Shown: one piece after another, positions 18,931 through 27,938 of the stretch
Layout: each line of letters starts with the position of its first letter
How positions within the stretch are numbered: the first letter of the stretch is position 1
Origin: Aliiroseovarius sp. S1123
GTDB taxonomy: Bacteria > Pseudomonadota > Alphaproteobacteria > Rhodobacterales > Rhodobacteraceae
NCBI RefSeq assembly: GCF_023015885.1
Contig: NZ_JALKBE010000009.1
Coordinates: forward strand, 60,522-124,521
Length of the DNA: 64,000 nt
Direction: 5' to 3'
The notes under the pieces: model-generated
Seen by the model: the letters and a program-made list of their open reading frames with translations, nothing else
Database searches by the model: none
Told to the model about the DNA's origin: nothing
Translations under genes and position numbers: made by a program

Positions 18931-20018
18931 TGGCCGGCGAAGACGACGACAGCAAGCAACACGAACCAACCCAAAAGAAACTGGATGACGCCCGAAAACG
19001 TGGCGAGGTTGCAAGGTCCTCGGATCTGAACACCGCAATGTCCTATCTGGTCCTGTTGCTCTTGGCGTCTGCGGTCGGGGCGTCCACGATGACCGGGCTG
19101 GGGGGCGTGTTTGCAGCGATGCTGGAACGCTCGGACCAGCTTGCGCAAAACGCGTTTCAAGGCAGCGGGGGGCCTGTTCTAGCGCACGCCGTCACGTCGA
19201 TTGTATGGCACCTAACCCCGTGGTTGCTGATGCCGATGGTGGCCGTGCTGGCTTTGACGGTGGTGACGCGCAGTTTCGTGGTCTCACCCGAAAAGCTGAT
19301 ACCCAAGCTGAACCGGATTTCTCCGCTGTCCAACGCCAAAAACAAGTTCGGCCGATCAGGGCTGTTTGAGTTCTTCAAAAGCTTTGTGAAACTGTCGATA
19401 TACAGCATCATTCTGGGTATTTTCATCTGGATCAACCTGCCCGAGATGCTGGCGGCTCTTGCCCTGAATCCCGGCATGGTGACGGTGCTGTTGCTGGAGC
19501 TCTCGATCGAGTTCTTTGCCATCGTCCTACTGGTGGCGCTGGTCATCGGCGGGATCGATTTCATGTGGCAAAAGCAAGAACATCTGCGCAAAAATCGCAT
19601 GTCTCACAAAGAGCTGATGGACGAGATCAAGCAAAACGAAGGCGACCCGCATATGAAAGGCCAGCGGCGCCAGAAAGCCTATGACATTGCGACGAACCAG
19701 ATGCTGCAAGATGTACCGGATGCCGATGTGATCGTCGTGAACCCGACCCACTATGCGGTGGCCTTGAAATGGTCGCGCCTTCCCGGCGAAGCCCCGATCT
19801 GTGTCGCCAAGGGTGTTGACGAAATCGCCGCCCGCATCCGCGAGGTTGCATCAGAGAACGGCATCCCGATACATCGCGATCCCCCCACCGCGCGCGCCCT
19901 GCACGCCACGGTCGAAATCGGCAGCGAAGTGCCGCCGGATCAGTATCAAGCGGTCGCCGCCGCGATCCGGTTTGCTGAAAACATGCGCCAGCGCGCCAAG
20001 AATTCGCTGAGGCGCTGA
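18927..20018 (+). CDS. flhB: Flagellar export switch protein FlhB
   Basis: The 363-residue protein has a basic cytoplasmic N-terminus (KLDDARKRGEVARSSDLNTA), four membrane helices and a cytoplasmic domain with the NPTH autocleavage site at about residues 271-274 (IVVNPTHYAVALKW). Self-cleavage between Asn and Pro switches export from rod/hook to filament substrates. It starts inside fliR and is followed at one base by a coiled-coil gene. Confidence 0.96.
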   Translation: MMAGEDDDSKQHEPTQKKLDDARKRGEVARSSDLNTAMSYLVLLLLASAVGASTMTGLGGVFAAMLERSDQLAQNAFQGSGGPVLAHAVTSIVWHLTPWLLMPMVAVLALTVVTRSFVVSPEKLIPKLNRISPLSNAKNKFGRSGLFEFFKSFVKLSIYSIILGIFIWINLPEMLAALALNPGMVTVLLLELSIEFFAIVLLVALVIGGIDFMWQKQEHLRKNRMSHKELMDEIKQNEGDPHMKGQRRQKAYDIATNQMLQDVPDADVIVVNPTHYAVALKWSRLPGEAPICVAKGVDEIAARIREVASENGIPIHRDPPTARALHATVEIGSEVPPDQYQAVAAAIRFAENMRQRAKNSLRR

Positions 20019-20019
20019 T

Positions 20020-20409
20020 ATGGCAGACCCGCTTTCTCAACTTGCCGACGTGACAGCCCTGCAACTGGACCGCGCCATGTCAGAGCTTTCGGATACAGCC
20101 GCAAAGATCGCGACGCTCAAACGTCAGATCGCGGAGCTGAGAACACGCCTGAATCAGCTGCCCGGACTTGACGCCGAGACGGGCCAGAATCCCGCCCTGT
20201 CCAGCGGGCATTTCGACCAATGGCAAAAGCAGGCGCGGACCCGACTAGGGCAGCTAAATACTCTGCTGGCACAAGCCCGTGCCGAACATGAAGAGCGGAT
20301 GGTGGACACTCAGCTTGCCTTTGGGCGAAACGCCGCCTTAAATGCCATTCGCGCAAAAAGGACAGCGGATGTACGCGACATGCAGCGCAGGCGCGTGGAA
20401 CACCAATAA
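20020..20409 (+). CDS. Small coiled-coil protein downstream of flhB (FliJ-like candidate)
   Basis: The 129-residue, almost wholly helical protein has two heptad-rich stretches: about 15-48 (ALQLDRAMSELSDTAAKIATLKRQIAELRTRLNQL here split over both halves) and about 70-125. It has no membrane helix or signal. Size, composition and a start one base after flhB match an antiparallel helical hairpin such as FliJ, the export chaperone that links the FliI ATPase to FlhA. Primary sequence does not prove homology, and no fliI is nearby. Confidence 0.55.
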   Translation: MADPLSQLADVTALQLDRAMSELSDTAAKIATLKRQIAELRTRLNQLPGLDAETGQNPALSSGHFDQWQKQARTRLGQLNTLLAQARAEHEERMVDTQLAFGRNAALNAIRAKRTADVRDMQRRRVEHQ

Positions 20410-20530
20410 AACCACGCCAAAACCGCATAATTCCCTTTTCAACTGACCCGATCCGGTCTATAGGCACGGCTTCACTGCGGGGCTTACACCCTTGGAGGAT
20501 TCCCGCACCTATTTGATATGGAGAAAACCA

Positions 20531-21166
20531 ATGGCACGTGAGATTCCGAATCTTGAAGCCACGGTACGTACGGGGACAGGCAAGGGGGCCGCTCGTCAAG
20601 CTCGCCGCGAAGGCCAGGTACCGGGTATCGTATATGGTGGTGGCGCTGACCCGCTGGCCATCAACATCCCCTTCAACGAGCTGTTCAAAAAGCTGAAGGC
20701 CGGTCGTTTCTTGTCGACCCTGTGGAACCTGAAGATCGACGGTCAGGAAGATGTCCGCGTGATCTGCCGCAACGTACAGCGTGACGTTGTAAAAGATCTG
20801 CCGACCCACCTGGACCTGATGCGCCTGCGCCGCACCAGCCGGATCAGCCTGTTCATTCACGTTGAGTTCGTGAACGAAGAAGAAGCCCCCGGCCTGAAGC
20901 GCGGTGGCGTTCTGACCATCGTACGTCCGGAAGTCGAACTGAACGTTCTGGCTGGCGAAATCCCCGAGCAGATCGTTGTTGATCTGGCTGGCAAAGACGT
21001 CGGCGACGTCATCCACATCTCGGATGTGACCCTGCCGTCGGGCGCCAAGCCCACCGTTGAGCGTGACTTCGTCATCGCCAACATCTCGGCACCCAGCTCG
21101 CTGCGTTCGTCGGATAGCGAAGAAGCTGGTGAAGAAGCTGGTGAAGAAGCCGCTGCAGAAGAATAA
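20531..21166 (+). CDS. rplY: 50S ribosomal protein L25/CTC family
   Basis: The ATG at 20531 follows GGAGAAAACCA and gives 211 residues, the long CTC form. The N-terminal L25 domain ([27 protein letters not shown]) binds 5S rRNA, and the C-terminal beta domain carries [18 protein letters not shown]. The acidic tail is encoded by a 12-base tandem repeat, GAAGAAGCTGGT, with two exact units and a diverged third (21119-21154). It is monocistronic with a strong terminator. Confidence 0.95.
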   Translation: MAREIPNLEATVRTGTGKGAARQARREGQVPGIVYGGGADPLAINIPFNELFKKLKAGRFLSTLWNLKIDGQEDVRVICRNVQRDVVKDLPTHLDLMRLRRTSRISLFIHVEFVNEEEAPGLKRGGVLTIVRPEVELNVLAGEIPEQIVVDLAGKDVGDVIHISDVTLPSGAKPTVERDFVIANISAPSSLRSSDSEEAGEEAGEEAAAEE

Positions 21167-21190
21167 GCATCGCCTGAAAAGGTATTGCGA

Positions 21191-21219
21191 AACGGGATCC
21201 TTCGGGGTCCCGTTTTTTT
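21191..21219 (+). terminator. Rho-independent terminator of rplY
   Basis: An 8-bp stem (21193-21200 with 21205-21212, one G-T pair) is closed by a TTCG tetraloop and followed by seven T residues. It ends just before the convergent methyltransferase stop. Confidence 0.93.
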
Positions 21220-21222
21220 GTG

Positions 21223-21918
21223 TCAGCTGGGTGGAGGATCCAGCCGCTTGAATACCATGACACTGCCGCGTGTCCCCCACGGCATCAACCCAAACCCGTT
21301 GGCGAACATGTCGCTGATCAGCTGGCGCAGGCCACGCATCCCATACCGATTGGGATGGACCTCCATGATCACGATGCGCACTTCCGGCCGCCAGGCTTCG
21401 CGCGCCAAATCAAGCTCGGCCCCCTCGATATCCATCGAAATGACGGTGGGCTTCACGCGCTCTTGAAGGTCTGAGAACTTCAGCGCCGGAACGGTTATCA
21501 GTTTCGAGGCTTTTCTCTTTTCGCCTTCGTCCTCCAAGATAGACGAGGCCCAGAACCCAGGCAGCACTTCGAAGCTAATCGTGTCGTCTGCGTGCGCGCC
21601 AGATACAACCGCGCCATGGATGATCCGCAATGCATCAAACCCATTCTTCTTGGCGTTGTCGCCGATCGCCTTTAGCATCGCCGGGCTGGCCTCGACCGTC
21701 GTGACGTTCTCGGCCCCGGCAAGTCGGGCGGCCTGAAGCGCTACATAGCCTGCCCCACCCCCAAGATCCAAAACTCGATCCGTGTCTGTCACATGGTGCT
21801 TGGTCGCCGTGGTTTCATTTCCTTCGTACCGGCCGTTGACGATCGCGTTCTCGATATTATCGTTCATGCATTTGCGCGGGATCTTCAGAACCAAACCATC
21901 CAGTTTGAATTGCGGCAT
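21223..21918 (-). CDS. FkbM family methyltransferase
   Basis: The start at 21918 follows AAGGAGAGCAGC and gives 231 residues; a 14-codon upstream extension has no better site. The SAM-binding motif I is RVLDLGGGAGYVALQAAR (about 48-65), followed by VTTVEASPAMLKAI with the acidic residue for the ribose. VISMDIEGAELDL (about 157-169) and MEVHPNRYGMRGL are typical of FkbM proteins, which O-methylate sugars or small metabolites. The substrate is unknown and the gene stands alone between rplY and pth. Confidence 0.8.
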   Translation of the reverse strand: MPQFKLDGLVLKIPRKCMNDNIENAIVNGRYEGNETTATKHHVTDTDRVLDLGGGAGYVALQAARLAGAENVTTVEASPAMLKAIGDNAKKNGFDALRIIHGAVVSGAHADDTISFEVLPGFWASSILEDEGEKRKASKLITVPALKFSDLQERVKPTVISMDIEGAELDLAREAWRPEVRIVIMEVHPNRYGMRGLRQLISDMFANGFGLMPWGTRGSVMVFKRLDPPPS

Positions 21919-22037
21919 GCTGCTCTCCTTGGATGGCCGGGATGTGTTGGTGTTTGCCACGCAAGTTCAGGCCAAGTAGATTACCAAAAATGATAATTTC
22001 GGGTTCAGGTCCCGATGTCCAGAAGGAATGATGGCAC

Positions 22038-22751
22038 ATGAAATTGTTTGTCGGGCTGGGTAATCCGGGAGCAAAATACGCGGGCAACCGGCACAATATC
22101 GGCTTCATGGCGGTTGAACGCATTGCCGAGGATCACCGCTTTGCTCCGTGGCGCGGCAAGTTTCAGGGCAGCGTCAGCGAAGGCAAACTGGGATCCGAGA
22201 AGGTCATCCTGCTGCGCCCCGAGACCTTCATGAACCTGTCCGGCCAATCCGTGGGCGAGGCGATGCGGTTCTACAAGCTGACACCAGACGACGTAATCGT
22301 GTTCCATGATGAGCTGGATCTGGCCCCCGGAAAGTGCCGTGTCAAAACCGGCGGCGGTCACGCGGGCCACAATGGGCTGCGCTCGATCCACGCGCATATC
22401 GGGGCGGATTATCACAGGGTCCGCATGGGCATCGGCCATCCCGGCAACAAAGCAGCAGTGGCGGGCTTTGTGCTGCGGGATTTTGCAAAAGCGGATCAGG
22501 AGTGGCTGGACGATGTGTTGCGCGGCTGTGCGGACGGGGCAGCAGATCTGGCGGCAGGCGACAATGGTAAATTCATGAACGCGATTGGGCGGCGTGTGAA
22601 TCCGCCCCGGTCCTCGGGCGGATCCGCGCCAGACACCGCTGCCAAGTCCAAGAAGAAAGAGCCACCACAGCCCCGGCCAAAACCCACACCAGAAGCCAAT
22701 ACGGACGACGCACGCAGCCCGCTGCAGAAGCTGATGGACAAGTTCTCATGA
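22038..22751 (+). CDS. pth: Peptidyl-tRNA hydrolase
   Basis: The 237-residue enzyme frees tRNA from stalled peptidyl-tRNA. The core (1-185) has [20 protein letters not shown] with the catalytic His (about residue 20), [13 protein letters not shown] and [29 protein letters not shown]. The C-terminal tail from about 190 is Pro/Lys-rich and longer than in E. coli, as in many alphaproteobacteria. It overlaps the DUF2332 gene by four bases. The usual rplY-pth pairing is interrupted here by the FkbM gene on the other strand. Confidence 0.95.
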   Translation: MKLFVGLGNPGAKYAGNRHNIGFMAVERIAEDHRFAPWRGKFQGSVSEGKLGSEKVILLRPETFMNLSGQSVGEAMRFYKLTPDDVIVFHDELDLAPGKCRVKTGGGHAGHNGLRSIHAHIGADYHRVRMGIGHPGNKAAVAGFVLRDFAKADQEWLDDVLRGCADGAADLAAGDNGKFMNAIGRRVNPPRSSGGSAPDTAAKSKKKEPPQPRPKPTPEANTDDARSPLQKLMDKFS

Positions 22752-23770
22752 CCCTGCGCGAAGCATTCGAGGTACAGGCAGACAACAACGCGCGACTGGA
22801 CAGCCCGTTCACAGCGCGCGTGTTACGCATCGCGGGCGCGTCGCTGCAACCGGGCACGCCCCTGACTGATCGCATGTTCGCGTGGGAGGGAAATGTCGGC
22901 GCGTTCGGCCAGTCCCTGCCCCTGCGCTTTCTGGCGGGGCTGCATGCGCTGGTTCTGACCGGAGACTGCCCCGCGCTGGTGGCCATTTATCCGCCAAACT
23001 CCACCCCAAGCGATGACCAGATCACCAAGGCCCTTCAGGTCGCGATCACGGAACACGCGGACACACTGGACCGCTGGCTCGATCTGCCCCCCCAAACCAA
23101 CGAGGTGCGCCGCGCTGCGGTGATGGTAGCCGCCGGGCATTGGCTGGCCGACCAGTACAAACTGCCGATGCAGGTTTTGGAACTAGGGGCGAGCGCGGGT
23201 TTGAACCTGATGTGGGATCAGTTTGCGCTTCAGGTGGACGAAACTCGGCTGGGTCCAGAAGACGCACCGGTTCTTCTGACGCCCGAGTGGCGCGGTGACA
23301 TGCCCTCGAGCACCCTGCCCCAAGTGCAATTCCGGCGCGGGGTCGATCTGATGCCGATGGACATCACGGACCCGGGCGACCTGCTGCGTATGTCATCCTA
23401 TCTGTGGGCCGACCAGCCCGAGCGGCTAGAGCGCAGCCGGGCTGCGGCCTCGATCTTTGCTGCGACAGTGGATCAGGGCGACGCCGCCGCATGGCTGGAG
23501 GCGCAGCTAGAAAACGTCGCACCGGAGCATCTGACCCTGATCTATCATACTATCGCGTGGCAGTACTTCCCGGCCGAGACCCAAAACCGCTGCTTGGCGG
23601 CCATCGAAGCCGCCGCACAGCGCGGGCCCATCGCGCACCTGTCGATGGAGGCCGATGACCGCCAAGGTGAAGGCGCGGCCATCACACTGACCCTTTGGCC
23701 CGAGGGGCGGAAGTTGACGCTTGGTCGTGTAGATTTTCATGGACGCTGGGTGGATTGGTCGGCACCTTGA
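22748..23770 (+). CDS. DUF2332 family protein
   Basis: The 340-residue protein matches DUF2332 as I know it, with [30 protein letters not shown] near the N-terminus and the Rossmann-like [14 protein letters not shown] (about 142-155). That segment resembles a SAM-binding motif I but no activity is established. WQYFP and [13 protein letters not shown] stretches lie near the end. It is translationally coupled to pth and followed by a serine hydrolase gene 22 bases later. The role is unknown. Confidence 0.8.
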   Translation: MTLREAFEVQADNNARLDSPFTARVLRIAGASLQPGTPLTDRMFAWEGNVGAFGQSLPLRFLAGLHALVLTGDCPALVAIYPPNSTPSDDQITKALQVAITEHADTLDRWLDLPPQTNEVRRAAVMVAAGHWLADQYKLPMQVLELGASAGLNLMWDQFALQVDETRLGPEDAPVLLTPEWRGDMPSSTLPQVQFRRGVDLMPMDITDPGDLLRMSSYLWADQPERLERSRAAASIFAATVDQGDAAAWLEAQLENVAPEHLTLIYHTIAWQYFPAETQNRCLAAIEAAAQRGPIAHLSMEADDRQGEGAAITLTLWPEGRKLTLGRVDFHGRWVDWSAP

Positions 23771-23792
23771 TCTTCAAATATTCGGAGATCCC

Positions 23793-24956
23793 ATGCGTAC
23801 CGTCCTAAAATTCCTTACCCGCGCCGTCCTTGTCCTGATCGTGCTTCTGGTCCTCGTAGGGTTTTGGAAACGCGAGCAAATCACGCGACTTCTGGCCGTG
23901 AACTCTCTGTTCTCGGAAGAGAAGATCGTGGGCAACTTTTCCAACATGGACAGCGCCTTTCTGACGCGCGGCATGTCGCGCGGGGATGGGCCGGTGACCC
24001 CGCTGCCGACTGGGAAAAGCTGGGCGCCGGATGCGGCGGTGAACACATGGATCAAGGATCGCGCGGTCACTGGGATGGTGGCGCTGAAGGACGGGCAGCT
24101 GCGCCATGAAAGTTACTACCTTGGCACCGGGCCACAAGATCGTCGGATCAGTTGGTCGATGGCGAAAAGCTATCTTTCGGCGCTGGTGGGAATCGTGCTG
24201 GAACAAGGCGCCATCGCATCCTTGGACGATCCGGTGGTGCAATATGCGCCCGAGCTGAAAGGCAGCGCCTATGATGGGGCGAGCATTCGCAACGTGCTGA
24301 ACATGGCCTCGGGCGTGGTGTTTGACGAGGACTATTTAGACTTCAATTCGGACATCAACCGCATGGGCCGTGTGCTGGCGCTGGGACGGTCGATGGATCA
24401 GTTTGCAGCGGGACTTGAGGATAGCTTCGCGCCTGCGGGTGAGACTTGGCAATATGTCTCGATCGACACGCATGTGATTGGCATGATCGTGCGTGGTGCC
24501 ACCGGGCGCAGCATTCCCGACCTGCTTCAGGAACACGTCATCGCCCTGATGGGGCTTGAGGCAGACCCCTATTACCTGACCGACGGCTATGGCGTGGCCT
24601 TCGTGCTGGGCGGGCTGAACCTGACCACCCGTGACTATGCCCGCTTTGGCGAGATGTTCCGGAAGGACGGCATGTGGAACGGTCAGCAGATCGTGCCTGC
24701 AGACTGGATTGCGGCGTCAACCCGGCCCTCGGCCCCGACTACCCCCGGCAAAGAGCAATACGGCTATCAGTGGTGGATGGCCCCGGACGCGACCGAAGGC
24801 GAGTACTACGCACGCGGCATCTATGGCCAGTACATCTATATCGACAAGGCGCGCGGCGTGGTGATTGCGCTGAACAGCGCGGATCGCGGGTTTCGGGGCG
24901 AAGGCGTCAACGCAACGAACATCGACATGTTCCGGCGCATTGCGGCAAGCCTTTAG
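23793..24956 (+). CDS. Membrane-anchored serine hydrolase (beta-lactamase class C / 6-aminohexanoate-dimer hydrolase-like)
   Basis: The ATG at 23793 follows GGAGATCCC and gives 387 residues. A hydrophobic N-terminal helix (about 7-27) anchors or exports it. The catalytic SxxK motif is in ISWSMAKSYLSALVG (Ser about 122, Lys about 125). A YVS segment (WQYVSIDTHVIG) sits where YxN normally lies, and YGYQWWM follows later. This resembles the NylB/EstB branch of penicillin-recognising serine enzymes, which hydrolyse esters or amides rather than giving resistance. The natural substrate is unknown. Confidence 0.75.
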   Translation: MRTVLKFLTRAVLVLIVLLVLVGFWKREQITRLLAVNSLFSEEKIVGNFSNMDSAFLTRGMSRGDGPVTPLPTGKSWAPDAAVNTWIKDRAVTGMVALKDGQLRHESYYLGTGPQDRRISWSMAKSYLSALVGIVLEQGAIASLDDPVVQYAPELKGSAYDGASIRNVLNMASGVVFDEDYLDFNSDINRMGRVLALGRSMDQFAAGLEDSFAPAGETWQYVSIDTHVIGMIVRGATGRSIPDLLQEHVIALMGLEADPYYLTDGYGVAFVLGGLNLTTRDYARFGEMFRKDGMWNGQQIVPADWIAASTRPSAPTTPGKEQYGYQWWMAPDATEGEYYARGIYGQYIYIDKARGVVIALNSADRGFRGEGVNATNIDMFRRIAASL

Positions 24957-24968
24957 GCCAAACGGAAA

Positions 24969-24993
24969 CGGGCCGCCCTATCAGGACGGCCCG
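24969..24993. terminator. Bidirectional hairpin between the serine hydrolase and trpB
   Basis: CGGGCCG (24969-24975) pairs with CGGCCCG (24987-24993), and CCT/AGG extends the stem inside a C/A mismatch. It lies between convergent stops at 24956 and 25018. T-runs are poor on both sides. Confidence 0.55.
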
Positions 24994-25017
24994 GTATTCG
25001 TTTGGGAAGGTCGCGGA

Positions 25018-26265
25018 TCAATCCACGTCGCGGCCTTCTGTATCTGACATATCAAAGCCCAGATACTTGGCGACGGTGAAGATGTCCTTGTCGCCACGTC
25101 CACACATGTTCATGCAGATGATGTGATCCTTGGGCAGCTTCGGTGCGATCTTCGTCACATGCGCCAGCGCGTGGCAGGGTTCCAGCGCGGGGATAATGCC
25201 CTCGGTCGAGCAGCACAGCTGGAACGCGTCCAGCGCTTCCTTGTCGGTGATCGCTACGTATTCCGCGCGGCCAATCTCGTGCAGCCAGCTGTGTTCCGGC
25301 CCGATGCCCGGATAGTCCAGACCGGCCGAGATCGAGTAGCCGTCGAGGATCTGCCCGTCATCGTCTTGCAGCAGGAAGGTCCGGTTGCCGTGCAGTACGC
25401 CGGGACGTCCGCCGGTCAAGGACGCACAGTGCTCCATCTTCTCGTTCACGCCCTTGCCGCCGGCTTCGACGCCGATGATGTTCACGCTGTCATCGTCAAG
25501 GAACGGATAGAACAAGCCGATGGCGTTTGAACCGCCGCCAATGGCCGCAATGATCGTGTCAGGCAGACGGCCCTCGGCCTTCATCATCTGCTCTTTCGCT
25601 TCCTTGCCGATGATCGACTGGAAGTCACGGACCATTGCCGGATAGGGGTGCGGACCAGCCGCCGTGCCGATGCAATAGAACGTGTCGGCCACGTTCGTCA
25701 CCCAGTCACGCAGCGCGTCGTTCATTGCGTCTTTCAACGTGCCGCGACCGCTTTCAACCGCAATCACCTCGGCGCCCAGCAAACGCATACGGAACACGTT
25801 CGGGGCCTGACGCTGTACGTCATGGGCGCCCATATAGACGATGCATTTCAGACCGAACTTGGCGCAGACGGTTGCGGTGGCCACGCCGTGCTGACCGGCG
25901 CCGGTTTCCGCGATGATCCGGGTCTTGCCCATGCGGCGGGCCAGCAGGATCTGACCCAGCACGTTGTTGATCTTGTGCGCGCCGGTGTGGTTCAGCTCGT
26001 CACGCTTCATATAGACCTTGGCGCCGCCCAGATGCTCGGTCAGACCTTCGGCGAAGTAAAGCGGGCTGGGACGGCCGACATAGTGGGTCCACAGATCGTT
26101 CATCTCGGCCCAGAAACTGTCGTCGGTCTTGGCCTTCTCGTACTCGGCCTCAAGGTCGAGGATGAGCGGCATCAGTGTCTCGGACACGAAACGTCCGCCA
26201 AAGTCGCCAAACCGGCCCTTTTCATCAGGACCGTTCATGAAGCTGTTAAAAAGATCGTTGGCCAT
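25018..26265 (-). CDS. trpB: Tryptophan synthase beta chain
   Basis: From the ATG at 26265 (preceded by a G-rich site) the protein is 415 residues. It condenses indole and serine to tryptophan with [18 protein letters not shown] (about 87-101) holds the Schiff-base Lys. [17 protein letters not shown] and the phosphate loop GGGSNAIG (about 245-252) are intact. It follows trpF by about 100 bases in a trpF-trpB arrangement; trpA is not in the window. Confidence 0.97.
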   Translation of the reverse strand: MANDLFNSFMNGPDEKGRFGDFGGRFVSETLMPLILDLEAEYEKAKTDDSFWAEMNDLWTHYVGRPSPLYFAEGLTEHLGGAKVYMKRDELNHTGAHKINNVLGQILLARRMGKTRIIAETGAGQHGVATATVCAKFGLKCIVYMGAHDVQRQAPNVFRMRLLGAEVIAVESGRGTLKDAMNDALRDWVTNVADTFYCIGTAAGPHPYPAMVRDFQSIIGKEAKEQMMKAEGRLPDTIIAAIGGGSNAIGLFYPFLDDDSVNIIGVEAGGKGVNEKMEHCASLTGGRPGVLHGNRTFLLQDDDGQILDGYSISAGLDYPGIGPEHSWLHEIGRAEYVAITDKEALDAFQLCCSTEGIIPALEPCHALAHVTKIAPKLPKDHIICMNMCGRGDKDIFTVAKYLGFDMSDTEGRDVD

Positions 26266-26367
26266 GGTGCCCCCCGCTCTGCGCATTTCACACCTGCATA
26301 GATGGGGGGGGCGTGGTTTTCCAGCGGTTTTTAGACCCTACACACGTCCTTTACGTCGCGCGCAGGA

Positions 26368-27015
26368 CTAGACCTTGGTGGCCAGTGCATTGGACACGAA
26401 GGCGCGCATCAAAGCGGGGTCTTTCACGCCCGGCGCGCTTTCCACGCCCGAGGACACATCAACCTGCTTGGCACCTGTCAGGCGGATCGCCTCGGCCACG
26501 TTGTCAGCGGTCAAGCCACCGGCCAGCATCCACGGGCACGGCCAGTATTTGCGCTGCACCAGACGCCAGTCGAAGGCGATGCCGTTGCCTCCCGGCAGAT
26601 CTGCACCCTTGGGGGCCTTGGCGTCGATCAACAGCTGATCCGCAACCCCGGCATACTGCTCGATCTGCACAACATCGTCTGGCCCGGCAATGCCGATGGC
26701 CTTGATCACCGGCAGGCCAAAGCGTGCCTTGACATCGGCCACGCGCTCTGGGCTTTCCGAGCCGTGTAGCTGGATCATGTCGGTGGTCGTTCCGTTCACG
26801 ATTTCTTCGATCCCGGCATCGTCCATGTTCACGACCAGCGCGACCTTGGCCACGCCCATGGGAACGTCCAGCATCAGCGCGGCGGCCTGTTCGACCGTGA
26901 CCGAGCGCGGGCTTTTGGGGAAAAAGTTGAACCCGATATAGCGCGCGCCTGCGTCAACCGCAGCCGCAAGCTGTTCGGGGTCTTTCAGCCCGCAGATCTT
27001 TACTGAAATGCTCAT
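26368..27015 (-). CDS. trpF: Phosphoribosylanthranilate isomerase
   Basis: The 215-residue (beta/alpha)8 enzyme carries out the third step of tryptophan synthesis. [11 protein letters not shown] (about 5-15) holds the catalytic Cys, and [13 protein letters not shown] (about 79-91) and [16 protein letters not shown] are the standard later motifs; [15 protein letters not shown] near the C-terminus forms the phosphate site. It starts five bases after lapA, so it appears part of the ihfB-lapA-trpF-trpB run. Confidence 0.96.
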   Translation of the reverse strand: MSISVKICGLKDPEQLAAAVDAGARYIGFNFFPKSPRSVTVEQAAALMLDVPMGVAKVALVVNMDDAGIEEIVNGTTTDMIQLHGSESPERVADVKARFGLPVIKAIGIAGPDDVVQIEQYAGVADQLLIDAKAPKGADLPGGNGIAFDWRLVQRKYWPCPWMLAGGLTADNVAEAIRLTGAKQVDVSSGVESAPGVKDPALMRAFVSNALATKV

Positions 27016-27020
27016 CTTGT

Positions 27021-27371
27021 TCAGCTGGTCTTGTCCAGCAATGCCAGCACATCGTCGCCGGTGCGGGCCTTGGGTTCGCGCAGGGTCTTCACCTCGCGCG
27101 CCAGCTGGTCGCGTTCACGACGGTGACGAGCGCCTTCCGCGCGCAGTTTGTGTTCGCGCAGCCATTCCCAAACGAAGCCGATCAGGATACCCGCCACGAC
27201 GCTGCCGAAGATAATCACGAAAAGCGGAAGTGAGATGGACCAGCTCCACCCCAGAAAACCCGACAGCTCGCCGGGTAGGATGTTCAATGTCACGCTGCCG
27301 CGATTGGCCAGCGCCACCGTGATCAACACAACACCAAGTGCCGCCAGAAAGGCGTAACGGATGTACCGCAT
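27021..27371 (-). CDS. LapA (DUF1049) domain membrane protein
   Basis: The 116-residue protein has two membrane helices (about 5-22 and 42-66) around a short loop ([19 protein letters not shown]), the DUF1049 layout. A basic cytoplasmic helix follows ([26 protein letters not shown]). In E. coli LapA works with LapB in regulating LPS synthesis; whether this protein does so is unknown. It lies nine bases downstream of ihfB, the usual alphaproteobacterial position. Confidence 0.8.
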   Translation of the reverse strand: MRYIRYAFLAALGVVLITVALANRGSVTLNILPGELSGFLGWSWSISLPLFVIIFGSVVAGILIGFVWEWLREHKLRAEGARHRRERDQLAREVKTLREPKARTGDDVLALLDKTS

Positions 27372-27380
27372 TTGGACCTC

Positions 27381-27662
27381 TTATTTGCCGTTCAGTCGAT
27401 CCCGCAACAGCTTGCCGGTCTTGAAAAACGGAACGTGCTTTTCTTCGACTTCGACAGATTCGCCGGTGCGCGGATTACGTCCGATACGAGCATCTCTTTT
27501 CTTCACCGAAAATGCGCCAAAGCCGCGCAGTTCGACCCGATCGCCACGGGCCATGGCCTCAATGATCTCTTCGAATATGGTGTTCACAATGCGCTCAACG
27601 TCACGCTGATAGAGGTGCGGGTTTTCATCCGCGATCTTCTGGATCAGTTCAGACCGGATCAT
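27381..27662 (-). CDS. ihfB: Integration host factor subunit beta
   Basis: The 93-residue HU/IHF-fold protein has the diagnostic [30 protein letters not shown] (split here as residues 39-68), including the beta-arm Pro that intercalates DNA. It bends DNA as a heterodimer with IhfA. Position downstream of rpsA is conserved in proteobacteria. The 276-base gap to rpsA holds the rpsA terminator, so it probably has its own promoter. Confidence 0.95.
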   Translation of the reverse strand: MIRSELIQKIADENPHLYQRDVERIVNTIFEEIIEAMARGDRVELRGFGAFSVKKRDARIGRNPRTGESVEVEEKHVPFFKTGKLLRDRLNGK

Positions 27663-27886
27663 TCTGGTCCCCCCAAATTGGCCTATCTAATGGATTTTGC
27701 ATCCTTATTCTGTCGAAGTATAGGACCAAACCCGCGCCGTGCATACAAGTCTTAGGTTAGAACTTGGGGGAAATTAAACGGATTTCAGCCGTTTTCGGCG
27801 CGAAAAAACCGATGCTGCAAATGCACATCGTTTCCGCCTTGGAAACGTCCGCCGATGATCGACGTGATTCGCCTTGCCTGAAAACA

Positions 27887-27917
27887 GAACGGCCCCACGC
27901 ATCGCGCAGGGCCGTTC
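27887..27917 (-). terminator. Terminator of rpsA
   Basis: GAACGGCCC (27887-27895) pairs perfectly with GGGCCGTTC (27909-27917) across a 13-base loop. On the minus strand it is followed by TGTTTTC. It begins about 22 bases after the rpsA stop. Confidence 0.8.
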
Positions 27918-27938
27918 CAGAATTTATGATGCGAGGAC

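Noticed and set aside
21119..21154. Tandem 12-base repeat as a regulatory repeat
   Set aside because: It lies inside rplY and encodes its acidic tail, which is common in the long L25 form.
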